In this document: positions 1 to 6,718 of the stretch, piece by piece
Layout of the letters: every line of letters starts with the position of its first letter
How positions within the stretch are numbered: the stretch's first letter is position 1
Assembly (NCBI GenBank): GCA_019348095.1
Contig: JAHWKC010000014.1
Coordinates: 1 to 16,077 of the forward strand
Direction of reading: 5' to 3'
Source of the DNA: Pseudomonadota bacterium
GTDB taxonomy: Bacteria > Pseudomonadota > Gammaproteobacteria > Xanthomonadales > Xanthomonadaceae
DNA length: 16,077 nucleotides
Program-made: the position numbers and the translations under genes
Notes under the pieces: model-generated
Seen by the model: the letters and a program-made list of their open reading frames with translations, nothing else
What the model was told of the DNA's origin: nothing
The model's database searches: none

Positions 1-538
1 GGGTGGGCGGGTCGACCCACCAGCGGGCGATCTCCGGCCGGGTGACGTCGAAATCCGGCGCCGCCAGCAACGCCAGCGTGTCGCCCTGCCGCAGCGCCCG
101 TCCGTCCAGGCCGCCGAAGCCGCCGCGCAGATCGGTGCTGCGGCTGCCCAGCACCCGCGGCACGTCGAGGCCGCCGGCGACCGCGAGCCACGCACGCGCG
201 CCATCGCGCAACGCCCTCAGCTGCAGCACGCCCGCGGGCAGGGTCAGCGGGCGACCGCCAGGCACCGCGCATCGCGGGCCGTCGATGGGTTCGAAGCGGG
301 CATCGACCGGGGCGCCGTGCAACGCGACGCGCACCGGCCGCTCAAGGCGCAGGGTAGGCCCGGACAGGGTCAACTCCAGCACCGCGGCATCGATGCGATT
401 GCCGACCAGCCGGTTGGCCAGCATCGCCGCGCCCGGATCCAGCGCGCCGGCACGAGCGACGCCGAGATGGCGCCAGCCGGTGCGGCCCAGGTCCTGGACC
501 GTGGTCAGCGGGCCGGGCGCAAGCACGTGCAGGCTCAT
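1..538 (-). CDS. pxpC: 5-oxoprolinase subunit PxpC, biotin-dependent carboxyltransferase family (partial, C-terminus off the left edge)
   Basis: This is a subunit of the bacterial 5-oxoprolinase PxpABC, which converts 5-oxo-L-proline to glutamate with ATP hydrolysis; the family is also known as KipA/AHS2. The ATG lies at 538-536, and about 179 residues are visible before the left window edge, against roughly 310-340 for the family. The N-terminal signature LTTVQDLGRTGWRHLGV is plain, followed by GALDPGAAMLANRLVGN and by GGLDVPRVLGSRSTDLRGGFGG, split here as GGLDVPRVLGSRS and TDLRGGFGG, all typical of this family. The start codon overlaps the pxpB stop in the arrangement ATGA (538-535), so the two are almost certainly translated together. 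The cytoplasmic complex also needs PxpA, which is not in the window and may lie beyond the left edge. The identification is firm; the full length is unknown. Confidence 0.93.
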   Translation of the reverse strand, partial: MSLHVLAPGPLTTVQDLGRTGWRHLGVARAGALDPGAAMLANRLVGNRIDAAVLELTLSGPTLRLERPVRVALHGAPVDARFEPIDGPRCAVPGGRPLTLPAGVLQLRALRDGARAWLAVAGGLDVPRVLGSRSTDLRGGFGGLDGRALRQGDTLALLAAPDFDVTRPEIARWWVDPPT

Positions 539-1260
539 TGGCCCGTGCTCCACGGGGTTTCGGCCAGACGGGCGAATTCGTCGGGGTCGATCGCGCGCAA
601 CCGCACCCGGTCGCCGGGCGCGAGCACCGCGGGGGGTTCACGCTGCGGGTCGAACAGTTGCAGCGGGGTTCGCCCGAGCAGGCGCCAGCCGCCGGGGCCC
701 TCGCGCGGATAGATGCCGGTCTGCGCGCCGCCAATGGCGACGCTGCCCGCCGGCACCCGCGTGCGCGGGGTCGCCAGCCGCGGCAGTGCGAGCGCCAAGT
801 CGAGCCCGGACAGGTAGGGGAACCCCGGTGAGAACCCGATCATGGCGACCCGATAGCGCCCGGCGACGTGGCGCTGGACCAACGCCGCCGGGGTCAGCCC
901 GAGTTCGCCCGCGGCGCGCTCCAGGTCGGGGCCCAGTTCGCCGCCGTAGGCGACCGGGACCTCGACGGTGCGGATGGGTCCGCTACTGCCCGGCGCCTCG
1001 GTCGCCGTAGCCTCGCGCAACAGCCAGTCGAGCGCCTGGTCGGCGGCCGCCCGGCGGGGATCGAAGAAAACGCCGAGACTCGCGTAGGCGGGCACCAGGT
1101 CGATCAGCCAGGGCGGTGGGGCTTCGCGCAGCCGCGCGGCGAGCGCATGCACGCGTGCATTGACTGCCGGATCAATGGCGGTGCCGAACGTCAGCAGCCA
1201 GGCGTCATCGGCGAGCGCCTCGAATGCGGGAGCCGTGTCATCTGGCCTGGGTGTATTCAC
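535..1260 (-). CDS. pxpB: 5-oxoprolinase subunit PxpB (KipI/AHS1 family)
   Basis: This 241-residue cytoplasmic protein is the partner of PxpC in 5-oxoprolinase and has the cyclophilin-like carboxyltransferase fold of the KipI family. Diagnostic segments are GFSPGFPYLSGLD (residues about 142-154), TPRTRVPAGSVAIGG (164-178) and TGIYPREGPGGW (181-192). The frame stays open upstream to 1659, but that extension is only the shadow of the HIT gene. I chose the GTG at 1260-1258 because the product then begins just before the family's conserved start, and because GTG overlaps the HIT stop as GTGA. No ATG lies nearby in frame. The gene ends in an ATGA overlap with pxpC. Length is normal for the family. 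The start is inferred; the function is well supported by sequence and by its neighbour. Confidence 0.92.
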   Translation of the reverse strand: MNTPRPDDTAPAFEALADDAWLLTFGTAIDPAVNARVHALAARLREAPPPWLIDLVPAYASLGVFFDPRRAAADQALDWLLREATATEAPGSSGPIRTVEVPVAYGGELGPDLERAAGELGLTPAALVQRHVAGRYRVAMIGFSPGFPYLSGLDLALALPRLATPRTRVPAGSVAIGGAQTGIYPREGPGGWRLLGRTPLQLFDPQREPPAVLAPGDRVRLRAIDPDEFARLAETPWSTGQ

Positions 1261-1682
1261 ACCTGCAGCGCGCCACGCAGGCGTTCGACCAGCCGCGCCC
1301 GCTGTGCGGGCGGGTAGGGCCGGGCGGCCGCCACGCCCCAGACCGGCCGGGGCCAGGCGATGTCGGTCTGGAATCGCGCAATCACGTGCACGTGAAGCTG
1401 TGGCACCACATTGCCCAGCGCGGCGACATTGAGCTTGTGCGGCTTGAACAACGTCTGCAAGACACGGCTGGCGAGTGCGATCTCGCGCGTCAGCGCGGCC
1501 TGTTGCGCGTCGTCCAGGTCGAGCAGTTCGACCGCACCCCGGACCCGTGGCACCAGGATCAGCCACGGGTGGTTGGCATCGTCCATCAGCCGCAGCTCGC
1601 TGAGGGCGAACCGCGCGACCGGGTGGGTGTCCCCGGCCAGCTGCGCATGCAGCTGCCATGGGCCGTGGCCGGCGGCACTCAT
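1257..1682 (-). CDS. HIT-family nucleotide hydrolase/transferase-like protein
   Basis: This is a 141-residue histidine-triad (HIT) protein, probably a cytoplasmic enzyme acting on dinucleoside polyphosphates or nucleotide phosphoramidates; the substrate cannot be read from sequence. The triad region is GNVVPQLHVHVIARF (residues about 90-104). The first histidine of the classic H-x-H-x-H is Gln95, while His97 (the likely nucleophile position) and His99 are kept. ANHPWLILVPR (36-46) is the usual N-terminal HIT strand. I placed the start at the ATG at 1682-1680: it precedes the conserved LHAQLAGDTHP segment and overlaps the stop of a 30-codon upstream ORF as ATGA. No strong ribosome binding site sits directly before it, which fits translational coupling. 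The stop overlaps the pxpB GTG start, so HIT, pxpB and pxpC look like one operon. Confidence 0.87.
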   Translation of the reverse strand: MSAAGHGPWQLHAQLAGDTHPVARFALSELRLMDDANHPWLILVPRVRGAVELLDLDDAQQAALTREIALASRVLQTLFKPHKLNVAALGNVVPQLHVHVIARFQTDIAWPRPVWGVAAARPYPPAQRARLVERLRGALQV

Positions 1683-1771
1683 CGCAGGGGGGGCGCCGAC
1701 CAGCCGCCGGGCCCGGCTTGCCTGCGGTGCATGCAGCCGTGCGGTGCGTCGGGATCGATCCGGTGATGCAT
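1679..1771 (-). CDS. Possible 30-residue leader ORF coupled to the HIT gene
   Basis: This short frame starts at ATG 1771-1769, six bases after a good GGAG (1781-1778), and runs 30 codons. It begins MHHRIDPDAPHGCMHRRQ and ends SAPPLR. Its TGA overlaps the HIT start codon as ATGA, the same kind of overlap seen at the next two junctions of this operon. The peptide is rich in His, Arg, Gly and Pro and has one Cys; I recognise no family. It could be a genuine small protein, a regulatory leader peptide, or a chance ORF that only provides ribosome loading for a HIT start lacking its own Shine-Dalgarno. The ribosome site and exact overlap are seen in the sequence; that it is translated is inferred. 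Confidence 0.4.
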   Translation of the reverse strand: MHHRIDPDAPHGCMHRRQAGPGGWSAPPLR

Positions 1772-1809
1772 CGCTTGCTCCGTTCCTGAACCGCCTGGAG
1801 GCGCAGCTC

Positions 1810-1838
1810 CAGACGATTCTAGCGCCGACGCTTATAAT
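1810..1838 (+). promoter_or_regulatory. Putative sigma70 promoter for the rimO-type gene
   Basis: A perfect -10 hexamer TATAAT lies at 1833-1838 in otherwise GC-rich DNA, about 140 bases upstream of the coding start at 1979. The hexamer 17 bases further up (1810-1815, CAGACG) matches the -35 consensus only at GAC, so the -35 is weak. On the other strand a TAGAAT (1821-1816) could be the -10 of the divergent HIT-pxpB-pxpC operon, but its -35 is poorer still. Supported by motif only. Confidence 0.42.
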
Positions 1839-1875
1839 TCGCGCCCGTTCGTCCCGGCCGGTATACCGCGCTAAA

Positions 1876-1914
1876 GCACCCGCGCTTAGCACCCGCGTCT
1901 CGCACCCGCGCCGT
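1876..1914. repeat. Three 13-bp-spaced direct repeats in the rimO leader
   Basis: The nonamer GCACCCGCG occurs at 1876-1884, 1889-1897 and 1902-1910, exactly 13 bp apart, between the putative -10 and the coding start. The four-base linkers differ (CTTA, TCTC, then CGTG). It could be an operator array, a slipped-strand tandem duplication, or an accident of high GC. Confidence 0.5.
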
Positions 1915-1978
1915 GTCCGGGCCTCCTCCGCGCTCACGAGTCCGTCGGCGCCGTCCAGCCAGTCTTCCGGTCGTCTCA

Positions 1979-3349
1979 ATGTCCCTGCTCAACGCTCCGC
2001 CCACCCGCGGCAAAGTCGGTTTCGTCAGCCTGGGTTGCCCCAAGGCGCTGGTCGATTCCGAGCGCATCCTCACCCAGCTCAAGGTCGAGGGCTACGAGCT
2101 CGTGCCCAGCTACGACGCGGCCGACGTGGTGGTGGTCAATACCTGCGGCTTCATCGATTCGGCGGTGACCGAGTCGCTGGATGCCATCGGCGAGGCCATT
2201 GCCGAGAACGGCAAGGTCATCGTGACCGGCTGCCTGGGCAAGCGCGAGGACGTGATCCGCAGCGCCCACCCCGGCGTGCTGTCGATCAGCGGCCCGCAGG
2301 ACTATCGCAGCGTGATGGATGCGGTGCACGCGGCCCTGCCGCCGACGCACGACCCGTTTCTCGACCTGGTCCCGCGTCGCGCGGCCGACGATGACATCGG
2401 CATCAAGCTCACCCCGAAGCACTATGCCTACCTCAAGATTTCCGAGGGCTGCAATCACCGCTGCAGCTTCTGCATCATCCCCTCGATGCGCGGCAACCTG
2501 GTCTCGCGGCCGGTCGACGAGGTCCTGCGCGAGGCGGAAAAGCTCGCGATGGGTGGGGTCAAGGAACTGCTGGTGATCTCCCAGGACACCTCGGCCTACG
2601 GCGTGGACGTCAAGTACGCCGAGCGCGAGTGGCGCGGCCGGACCTACCAGACGCGCATGAAGGCGCTGTGCGAGGGCCTGGCCGAACTCGGCCTGTGGAC
2701 GCGGCTGCACTACGTCTATCCGTACCCGCACGTCGACGACATCATCCCGCTGATGGCGGAAACGGGCGCCAATGGCATGCGCAAGCTGCTGCCGTACCTG
2801 GACATCCCGTTCCAGCACGCCAGTCCGCGCGTGCTCAAGCTGATGAAGCGGCCCGGGGCGGTCGACAAGACGCTTGAGCGCATCCAGCGCTGGCGCGGGA
2901 TCTGCCCGGACATCACCATCCGCAGCACCTTCATCGTCGGCTTCCCGGGCGAGACCGAGGCCGATTTCGAGAAGACCATGAAGCTGATCCAGGACGTCGG
3001 CTTCGACCAGTCGTTCTCGTTCGTGTATTCGCGCCGCCCCGGGACGCCGGCGGCCGACATCGCCGACAGCGTGAGCGACGCCGAAAAACGCGAGCGGCTG
3101 TCGCGGCTGCAGGCACATATCAACGCGCACGCACGCACGATCTCCGAGGCGATGGTCGGCAGCGTGCAGCGGGTGCTGGTCGAGGGCCCGTCTCGGCGGG
3201 ATCAGAATGAACTCACCGGCCGCACCGAGAACATGCGCTCGGTGAACTTTCCCGGTCACCCGCGCCAGATCGGGCAGTTCATCGATGTGGTGATCACCGA
3301 CGCCATGAGCAACTCGTTGCGCGGGCGGGTTGTCGAGGCGGCCGCGTAG
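1979..3349 (+). CDS. rimO: RimO-MiaB chimeric methylthiotransferase (RimO N-terminal two thirds, MiaB C-terminus)
   Basis: This is a 456-residue radical-SAM methylthiotransferase. Residues 1 to about 318 are RimO, the enzyme for ribosomal protein S12: the UPF0004 domain has Cys20 ([13 protein letters not shown]), Cys56 (NTCGFIDSA) and Cys85 (TGCLGKRED), and the radical-SAM cluster is Cys158/162/165 in [46 protein letters not shown] and [11 protein letters not shown] follow. After the shared [13 protein letters not shown] (318-330) the protein becomes MiaB, the tRNA A37 enzyme: [48 protein letters not shown] and SNSLRGRVV, including the MiaB-type TRAM domain. The RimO C-terminus (YSPVEGA, ADAPEIDG motifs) is absent. 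The ATG at 1979 is chosen because it lies just before the conserved KVGFVSLGC; the frame is open further upstream but not RimO-like. The substrate is unclear: either a hybrid gene or an assembly join. Confidence 0.9.
   Translation: MSLLNAPPTRGKVGFVSLGCPKALVDSERILTQLKVEGYELVPSYDAADVVVVNTCGFIDSAVTESLDAIGEAIAENGKVIVTGCLGKREDVIRSAHPGVLSISGPQDYRSVMDAVHAALPPTHDPFLDLVPRRAADDDIGIKLTPKHYAYLKISEGCNHRCSFCIIPSMRGNLVSRPVDEVLREAEKLAMGGVKELLVISQDTSAYGVDVKYAEREWRGRTYQTRMKALCEGLAELGLWTRLHYVYPYPHVDDIIPLMAETGANGMRKLLPYLDIPFQHASPRVLKLMKRPGAVDKTLERIQRWRGICPDITIRSTFIVGFPGETEADFEKTMKLIQDVGFDQSFSFVYSRRPGTPAADIADSVSDAEKRERLSRLQAHINAHARTISEAMVGSVQRVLVEGPSRRDQNELTGRTENMRSVNFPGHPRQIGQFIDVVITDAMSNSLRGRVVEAAA
2930..2977 (+). 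other. Switch point between RimO-type and MiaB-type sequence
   Basis: The codons for [16 protein letters not shown] (residues 318-333) form the only stretch that fits both families. Upstream, PDITIRST is RimO-like; downstream, [17 protein letters not shown] is MiaB-like. There is no frameshift, stop or obvious composition change, so the join is clean and homologous. That is what paralogue recombination, or an assembler crossing a shared sequence, would produce. The parental identity comes from family knowledge, not from an alignment I could run. Confidence 0.8.
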
Positions 3350-3364
3350 CCGTCGTCCGGTTTC

Positions 3365-3433
3365 GTAGGAGCGACGTAAGTCGCGATTCGCCGGTATCGG
3401 AAGCTGCGCTATCGCGACTCACGTCGCTCCTAC
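3365..3433. repeat. REP-like inverted repeat of the GTAGGAGCG family
   Basis: A 22-bp left arm (3365-3386, starting GTAGGAGCGACGTAAGTCGC) and a 22-bp right arm (3412-3433, ending GTCGCTCCTAC) are inverted copies with a single mismatch, separated by 25 bases. Each arm is itself partly palindromic (GCGACGTAAGTCGC). The element lies 15 bases after the chimeric gene's stop and may act as a transcript-end hairpin. GTAG-headed palindromes of this kind are common dispersed repeats in xanthomonads and pseudomonads. Confidence 0.85.
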
Positions 3434-3450
3434 CAACGCAGGTTCGATCG

Positions 3451-3666
3451 ATGCCGCTCCACGACGACAATCTGCTCAAACGCGGCGCCGTCGGCTTCTG
3501 GTTCTGTGCAATCGGCGCGGTCGGCCTGCTGCGCTTCTATCTTGGGACGCTGCGGGCCGACGCCTCGGCGATCGACGCCGTGGCCTGGACCTGGCTGATC
3601 GGTTCAGCGGTGATCAGCGTCGCCGGCATCGTGCTGGTCGTGCGCGCGGTGCGCAGCCGGCCCTAG
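3451..3666 (+). CDS. Small two-helix membrane protein of unknown function
   Basis: The gene encodes 71 residues with two likely membrane helices, about residues 13-32 (AVGFWFCAIGAVGLLRFYLG) and 43-65 (the AVAWTWLIGSAVISVAGIVL stretch), and a short basic tail ending VRAVRSRP. The loop between the helices (RADASAID) is polar. The start ATG at 3451 is 17 bases after the inverted repeat; only a weak GCAGG-like site precedes it. The gene sits between the rimO/miaB chimera and an oppositely oriented amidohydrolase. I recognise no named family. The stop TAG is the first part of the next hairpin element. Coding is favoured by the clear hydrophobic pattern, but a conserved function cannot be claimed. 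Confidence 0.6.
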   Translation: MPLHDDNLLKRGAVGFWFCAIGAVGLLRFYLGTLRADASAIDAVAWTWLIGSAVISVAGIVLVVRAVRSRP

Positions 3667-3733
3667 GGTGGGCACGTTTTTTGTGCCCAGCGTCCGAGTC
3701 GCTCCAGGTGGGCACAAACAGCGTGGCCACCCT
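3665..3733. repeat. Compound hairpin element between convergent genes
   Basis: Two hairpins lie back to back. TGGGCAC (3669-3675) pairs with GTGCCCA (3683-3689) around the loop GTTTTTT. GGTGGGCAC (3707-3715) pairs with GTGGCCACC (3723-3731) with one mismatch. The outer ends AGGGTGGGCAC (3665-3675) and GTGGCCACCCT (3723-3733) also pair with one mismatch. It lies between two converging genes and could block transcription both ways, but no T-tract follows either stem on the plus strand, so it is listed as a repeat rather than a terminator. Confidence 0.65.
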
Positions 3734-3756
3734 ACCGATCACCGCAGTCTCTGCGC

Positions 3757-5439
3757 TCAATCCCGCGGCGCGCGATACACCTCATCGCCGTCGACGTAGG
3801 TCGCCAGCACGGTCAAATCGCGCAACTGCTGCTCCGGAATCGCCAACGGGTCCTGCGCCAGCAACACGAAATCGGCGCGCTTGCCGACCTCGAGACTGCC
3901 GACCTCGTCCTCGGCGAACCCGGCGTAGGCCGCATCCAGGGTGAAGCCGCGCAGTGCCTCGTAGGCGGTCAGCTTCTCCTGCGGCAGCCATCCGCCAGCC
4001 GGCATGCCCTCGGCGTCGGTGCGCGTCGCCGCTGCGAACAAGCCCAGGCGCGGGTCGACCGATTCGACCGGGAAGTCCGAGCCGAGCGCCAGCCGGGCGC
4101 CGCTGTCGCGCAACTGCCGCCAGGCGTAGGCACCGACGATGCGCTCCGGCCCGACCCGCTCTTCCGCCCACGGCATGTCGCTGGTCGCGTGCGTCGGCTG
4201 CATCGAGGCGATGACATTCAACTCGGCCAGCCGTGGCAGGTCCTGAGGCGCGAGGACCTGCGCGTGCTCGATGCGCCAGCGGTGGTCGGCCGACTCCTCG
4301 GGCCAAGCCTTCGCATAGGCATCGAGCACCACCTGGTTGCCGCGGTCGCCGATCGCATGGGTAGCTACCTGCACGCCGCAGCCCTTGGCCCTGGCGACGA
4401 TCGCGTCGAGCGCGGCCGGCTCGGTCAGCAGCAGGCCGCGATTGCCGGCGTCGTCGTGGTAGTCCTGGATCATCGCCGCACCGCGGCTGCCCAGGGCGCC
4501 GTCGACGTACAGCTTCACCGAGCGCATCTGCAGGCGGCCACCGTCGTGCGCGTACAGCCCGTTGTCGCAGATCCATTCCAGCGCATCGCCGTCGCCAGCG
4601 GCCAGCGCGTAGATTCGCAGCGGCATCTCGTCGCGGTCGGCCAATGCCTGGTAACCGCGCAGCTGCGGCAGCGTCACGCCGGCGTCGTGCACGCCGGTCA
4701 AGCCGTGCTCCACCGCGCTGCGCATGCCCAGTTCAAGCGCGAGCTCGGCGGTGTCGGCATCCATCGCCGGCATCGCCGAGTCGATCAGGGCCGCCGCACT
4801 GTCGATGAACACCCCGGTCGGCTGGCCTCGCGCGTCGCGCTCGATCCGGCCGCCGTCGGGCTGCCAGTCGCCGGACAGGTCGCGCTCGACCACCTCCATG
4901 GCCGCACTGTTGGCCCAGCCGGCGTGACCGTCGACGCGCTCCAGCCAGACCGGCCGGTCCGGAAAGGCCGCATCGAGGTCGGCCGCAGTCGGGAAGCGCT
5001 GCTCCGGCCAGTCGTTCTGGTCCCAGCCGCGACCGAGCAGCCATGCACCCGGCGGCAGCTCGCGGGCGAACTCACGCAGGCGCTGCACGATATCGTCCTT
5101 GCTTGCGGTGTCGGCCAGTTGCGCACGCATCTGCGACAGGCCCAGCCCGGCGACGTGCCCGTGCGCATCGATCAGGCCGGGGATGACGGTCGCATCGCCG
5201 GCGTCCAGATGCGTGGCCTGCGGATAGCGCGACCTCAGCTCGGCGGCGTCACCCAGCGCGAGGATGCGGCCGGCGTCGTCATACGCCATGGCCCGCACCC
5301 GCGGCTGCGCGGTGTCCATGGTGTGGATGCGCGCGGCGGTCAGCACCGTCACATCGCTGGCCGACGCCGGCAGCCACACTCCGGCGAACACCGCCGCCGC
5401 AACCGCCGTCATCGACCACCGCTTCACCGTGTTTCGCAT
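3757..5439 (-). CDS. Exported YtcJ-type amidohydrolase (amidohydrolase family 3)
   Basis: This 560-residue metal-dependent hydrolase starts with a Sec signal peptide: basic MRNTVKRW, a hydrophobic run, and a likely cleavage after LPASASA-like residues near 26-28. It should therefore act in the periplasm. The catalytic barrel is complete by motif: DAHGHVAGLG (His93, His95), KLYVDGALGSRGA with Lys309, ATHAIGDRGN with His361, RIEHAQV with His392, and LGSDFPVES with Asp455. TVIPGLID and the C-terminal VGSLEVGKRADFVLL are standard for this superfamily. The substrate is unknown; YtcJ relatives are annotated only broadly. The start at 5439 is supported by AGGA seven bases upstream. It is transcribed away from phoH and towards the small membrane protein. 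Nothing suggests truncation. Confidence 0.9.
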   Translation of the reverse strand: MRNTVKRWSMTAVAAAVFAGVWLPASASDVTVLTAARIHTMDTAQPRVRAMAYDDAGRILALGDAAELRSRYPQATHLDAGDATVIPGLIDAHGHVAGLGLSQMRAQLADTASKDDIVQRLREFARELPPGAWLLGRGWDQNDWPEQRFPTAADLDAAFPDRPVWLERVDGHAGWANSAAMEVVERDLSGDWQPDGGRIERDARGQPTGVFIDSAAALIDSAMPAMDADTAELALELGMRSAVEHGLTGVHDAGVTLPQLRGYQALADRDEMPLRIYALAAGDGDALEWICDNGLYAHDGGRLQMRSVKLYVDGALGSRGAAMIQDYHDDAGNRGLLLTEPAALDAIVARAKGCGVQVATHAIGDRGNQVVLDAYAKAWPEESADHRWRIEHAQVLAPQDLPRLAELNVIASMQPTHATSDMPWAEERVGPERIVGAYAWRQLRDSGARLALGSDFPVESVDPRLGLFAAATRTDAEGMPAGGWLPQEKLTAYEALRGFTLDAAYAGFAEDEVGSLEVGKRADFVLLAQDPLAIPEQQLRDLTVLATYVDGDEVYRAPRD

Positions 5440-5583
5440 GCGCCCGTCCTACAGATGAGAAGTCGTCGCATCTTTGCGAAAAAGCCCAGGCGGGCGCAAG
5501 CTTCCTGTTCCACGCGAGGCTACCTACGCACCCTGCACGCGTACCCACTGCGCCTGGTGGCGCACCACTGAATACAGCCGCCG
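5440..5583. promoter_or_regulatory. Divergent intergenic region between the amidohydrolase gene and phoH
   Basis: This 144-base gap must hold the promoters of both the amidohydrolase gene (leftward) and the phoH operon (rightward). On the minus strand an AGGA ribosome site lies seven bases before the amidohydrolase ATG. I see no convincing -10/-35 pair on either strand. A small stem (TCGCATCTTTGCGA, within 5467-5480) is the only structure noted. Confidence 0.35.
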
Positions 5584-6567
5584 ATGCCTTCACGCACCAC
5601 ATCCGAGTTCACCCTCGACCCGCCCGAAGCCGAGCGCCTGGCCAATCTGTCCGGCCCCTTCGATGGCCACTTGCGCATGATCGAGCTGCGCCTGGGGGTG
5701 GAAATCGCCAACCGCGGCAACGTGTTCCGCGTGGTCGGCCCGGTGGTCGCGGTGGGCAAAGCCGAGACCCTGCTGCGCGAGCTGTGGAACGACGCCGCCA
5801 ACGAGACCTTGAGCGAGCCGGCCATCCACCTGCGCCTGGCCGAAGCCCAAGCCGATCGCGTGGTCGCCGAGGACATAGAGCCGCAGGAAGTCGCCATCCG
5901 GGTCAAGCGCGGCACCATCCGCGGCCGTGGCCCGAACCAGGCCAAGTACCTGCACGCGATCGCGATCAGCGACATCAACTTCGGCATCGGTCCGGCCGGC
6001 ACCGGCAAGACCTTCCTGGCGGTCGCCAGCGCGGTGGAGGCGCTCAACGACGGCCGGGTGCAGCGGCTGATCCTGGTGCGCCCGGCGGTGGAGGCCGGCG
6101 AGAAGCTCGGTTTCCTGCCCGGCGACCTGACCCAGAAGGTCGACCCCTACCTGCGCCCGCTCTACGACGCACTGTACGAGATGCTCGGCGTGGAGAAGGT
6201 GGTCAAGCTGCTGGAGAAGAACGTCATCGAGATCGCACCGCTGGCCTACATGCGCGGGCGCACGCTCAACGATGCATTCGTGATCCTCGACGAGGCGCAG
6301 AACACCACCATCGAGCAGATGAAGATGTTCCTGACCCGAATCGGGTTCGGCAGCACCGCGGTGGTCACCGGCGACATGACCCAGATCGATCTGCCCAAGC
6401 ACCAGAAATCCGGCCTGAAGGATGCGCTGGAGGTGTTGCACGGGGTCGACGGAATCAGCTTTACTTTCTTCGAATCGCGCGACGTGGTGCGGCATCCGCT
6501 GGTGGCGAAGATCGTCAACGCCTACGACGCTCGCGATGCGCAGGACACCGAGAGCGGTCGGGCATGA
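5584..6567 (+). CDS. ybeZ: PhoH-family ATPase (YbeZ)
   Basis: This 327-residue PhoH-like NTPase is cytoplasmic and, with YbeY, is linked to ribosomal RNA processing and ribosome quality control. An N-terminal region ([20 protein letters not shown], about 19-38) resembles the usual PhoH leader domain. The P-loop is GPAGTGKT (136-143), Walker B is [11 protein letters not shown] (232-242), and the later [12 protein letters not shown] (263-273) and arginine-containing [18 protein letters not shown] (164-181) match the family. Length is normal. The ATG at 5584 has no strong Shine-Dalgarno, but the family's conserved segment starts soon after. It leads a plus-strand run of phoH, ybeY, corC, a Lnb-like gene and corA, the same core order as in enterics. 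Confidence 0.94.
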   Translation: MPSRTTSEFTLDPPEAERLANLSGPFDGHLRMIELRLGVEIANRGNVFRVVGPVVAVGKAETLLRELWNDAANETLSEPAIHLRLAEAQADRVVAEDIEPQEVAIRVKRGTIRGRGPNQAKYLHAIAISDINFGIGPAGTGKTFLAVASAVEALNDGRVQRLILVRPAVEAGEKLGFLPGDLTQKVDPYLRPLYDALYEMLGVEKVVKLLEKNVIEIAPLAYMRGRTLNDAFVILDEAQNTTIEQMKMFLTRIGFGSTAVVTGDMTQIDLPKHQKSGLKDALEVLHGVDGISFTFFESRDVVRHPLVAKIVNAYDARDAQDTESGRA

Positions 6568-6593
6568 GCTCGCCTGGCGCCTTGCCGATGCCG

Positions 6594-6617
6594 GTAGAGC
6601 CGAGCTTGCTCGGCTGC
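6594..6617 (+). repeat. GTAG-headed palindromic repeat, copy 1
   Basis: This 24-base element begins GTAGAGCCGAGCTTGCTCGG and contains the stem AGCCGAGC/GCTCGGCT around TT. It starts 27 bases after the phoH stop. It is identical to copy 2, and the 21 bases that follow each copy are also related (GTTGCGCCGC in both), so copies 1 and 2 form a 45-bp tandem unit. Confidence 0.9.
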
Positions 6618-6638
6618 ACGTTGCGCCGCTGCAGCCCC

Positions 6639-6705
6639 GTAGAGCCGAGCTTGCTCGGCTGCCCGTTGCGCCGCCACAGCCGCAGCCGAGCAAGCTCGGC
6701 TCTAC
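6639..6705. repeat. GTAG palindromic repeats, copies 2 and 3, forming a perfect 24-bp inverted repeat before ybeY
   Basis: Copy 2 (6639-6662) has the same 24 bases as copy 1. Copy 3 (6682-6705) is its exact reverse complement. Together they make a perfect 24-bp stem with a 19-base loop (6663-6681). The stem ends one base before the ybeY ribosome binding site AAGGGA (6706-6711). CCC at 6636-6638 could extend pairing to GGG at 6708-6710 across a two-base bulge. The element is in a dispersed-repeat family, but its position inside the operon suggests an effect on mRNA processing or ybeY translation. Confidence 0.9.
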
Positions 6706-6718
6706 AAGGGACCCTGCG

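Noticed and set aside
3..1010. 335-codon plus-strand open frame over pxpC and pxpB
   Set aside because: It is composed mainly of Arg, Ala, Pro and Ser; the minus-strand frames carry clear PxpB/PxpC signatures.
1261..1659. Upstream in-frame extension of pxpB over the HIT gene
   Set aside because: The extra 133 residues have no PxpB similarity, and the GTG at 1260 forms a 4-base overlap with the HIT stop.
1976..3259. 427-codon minus-strand open frame opposite the methylthiotransferase gene
   Set aside because: It is His/Asp/Arg/Gly-rich low-information sequence with no motif, and it mirrors a conserved gene.
5467..5484. Stem TCGCATCTTTGCGA followed by AAAA, considered as a terminator
   Set aside because: The stem has only five pairs. 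The A-run is on the wrong side for plus-strand termination, and on the minus strand the T-run precedes the stem.
6594..6705. Three repeats that might be read as a CRISPR array
   Set aside because: The repeats are palindromic, one is inverted, the spacers are related rather than unique, and no cas gene is near.
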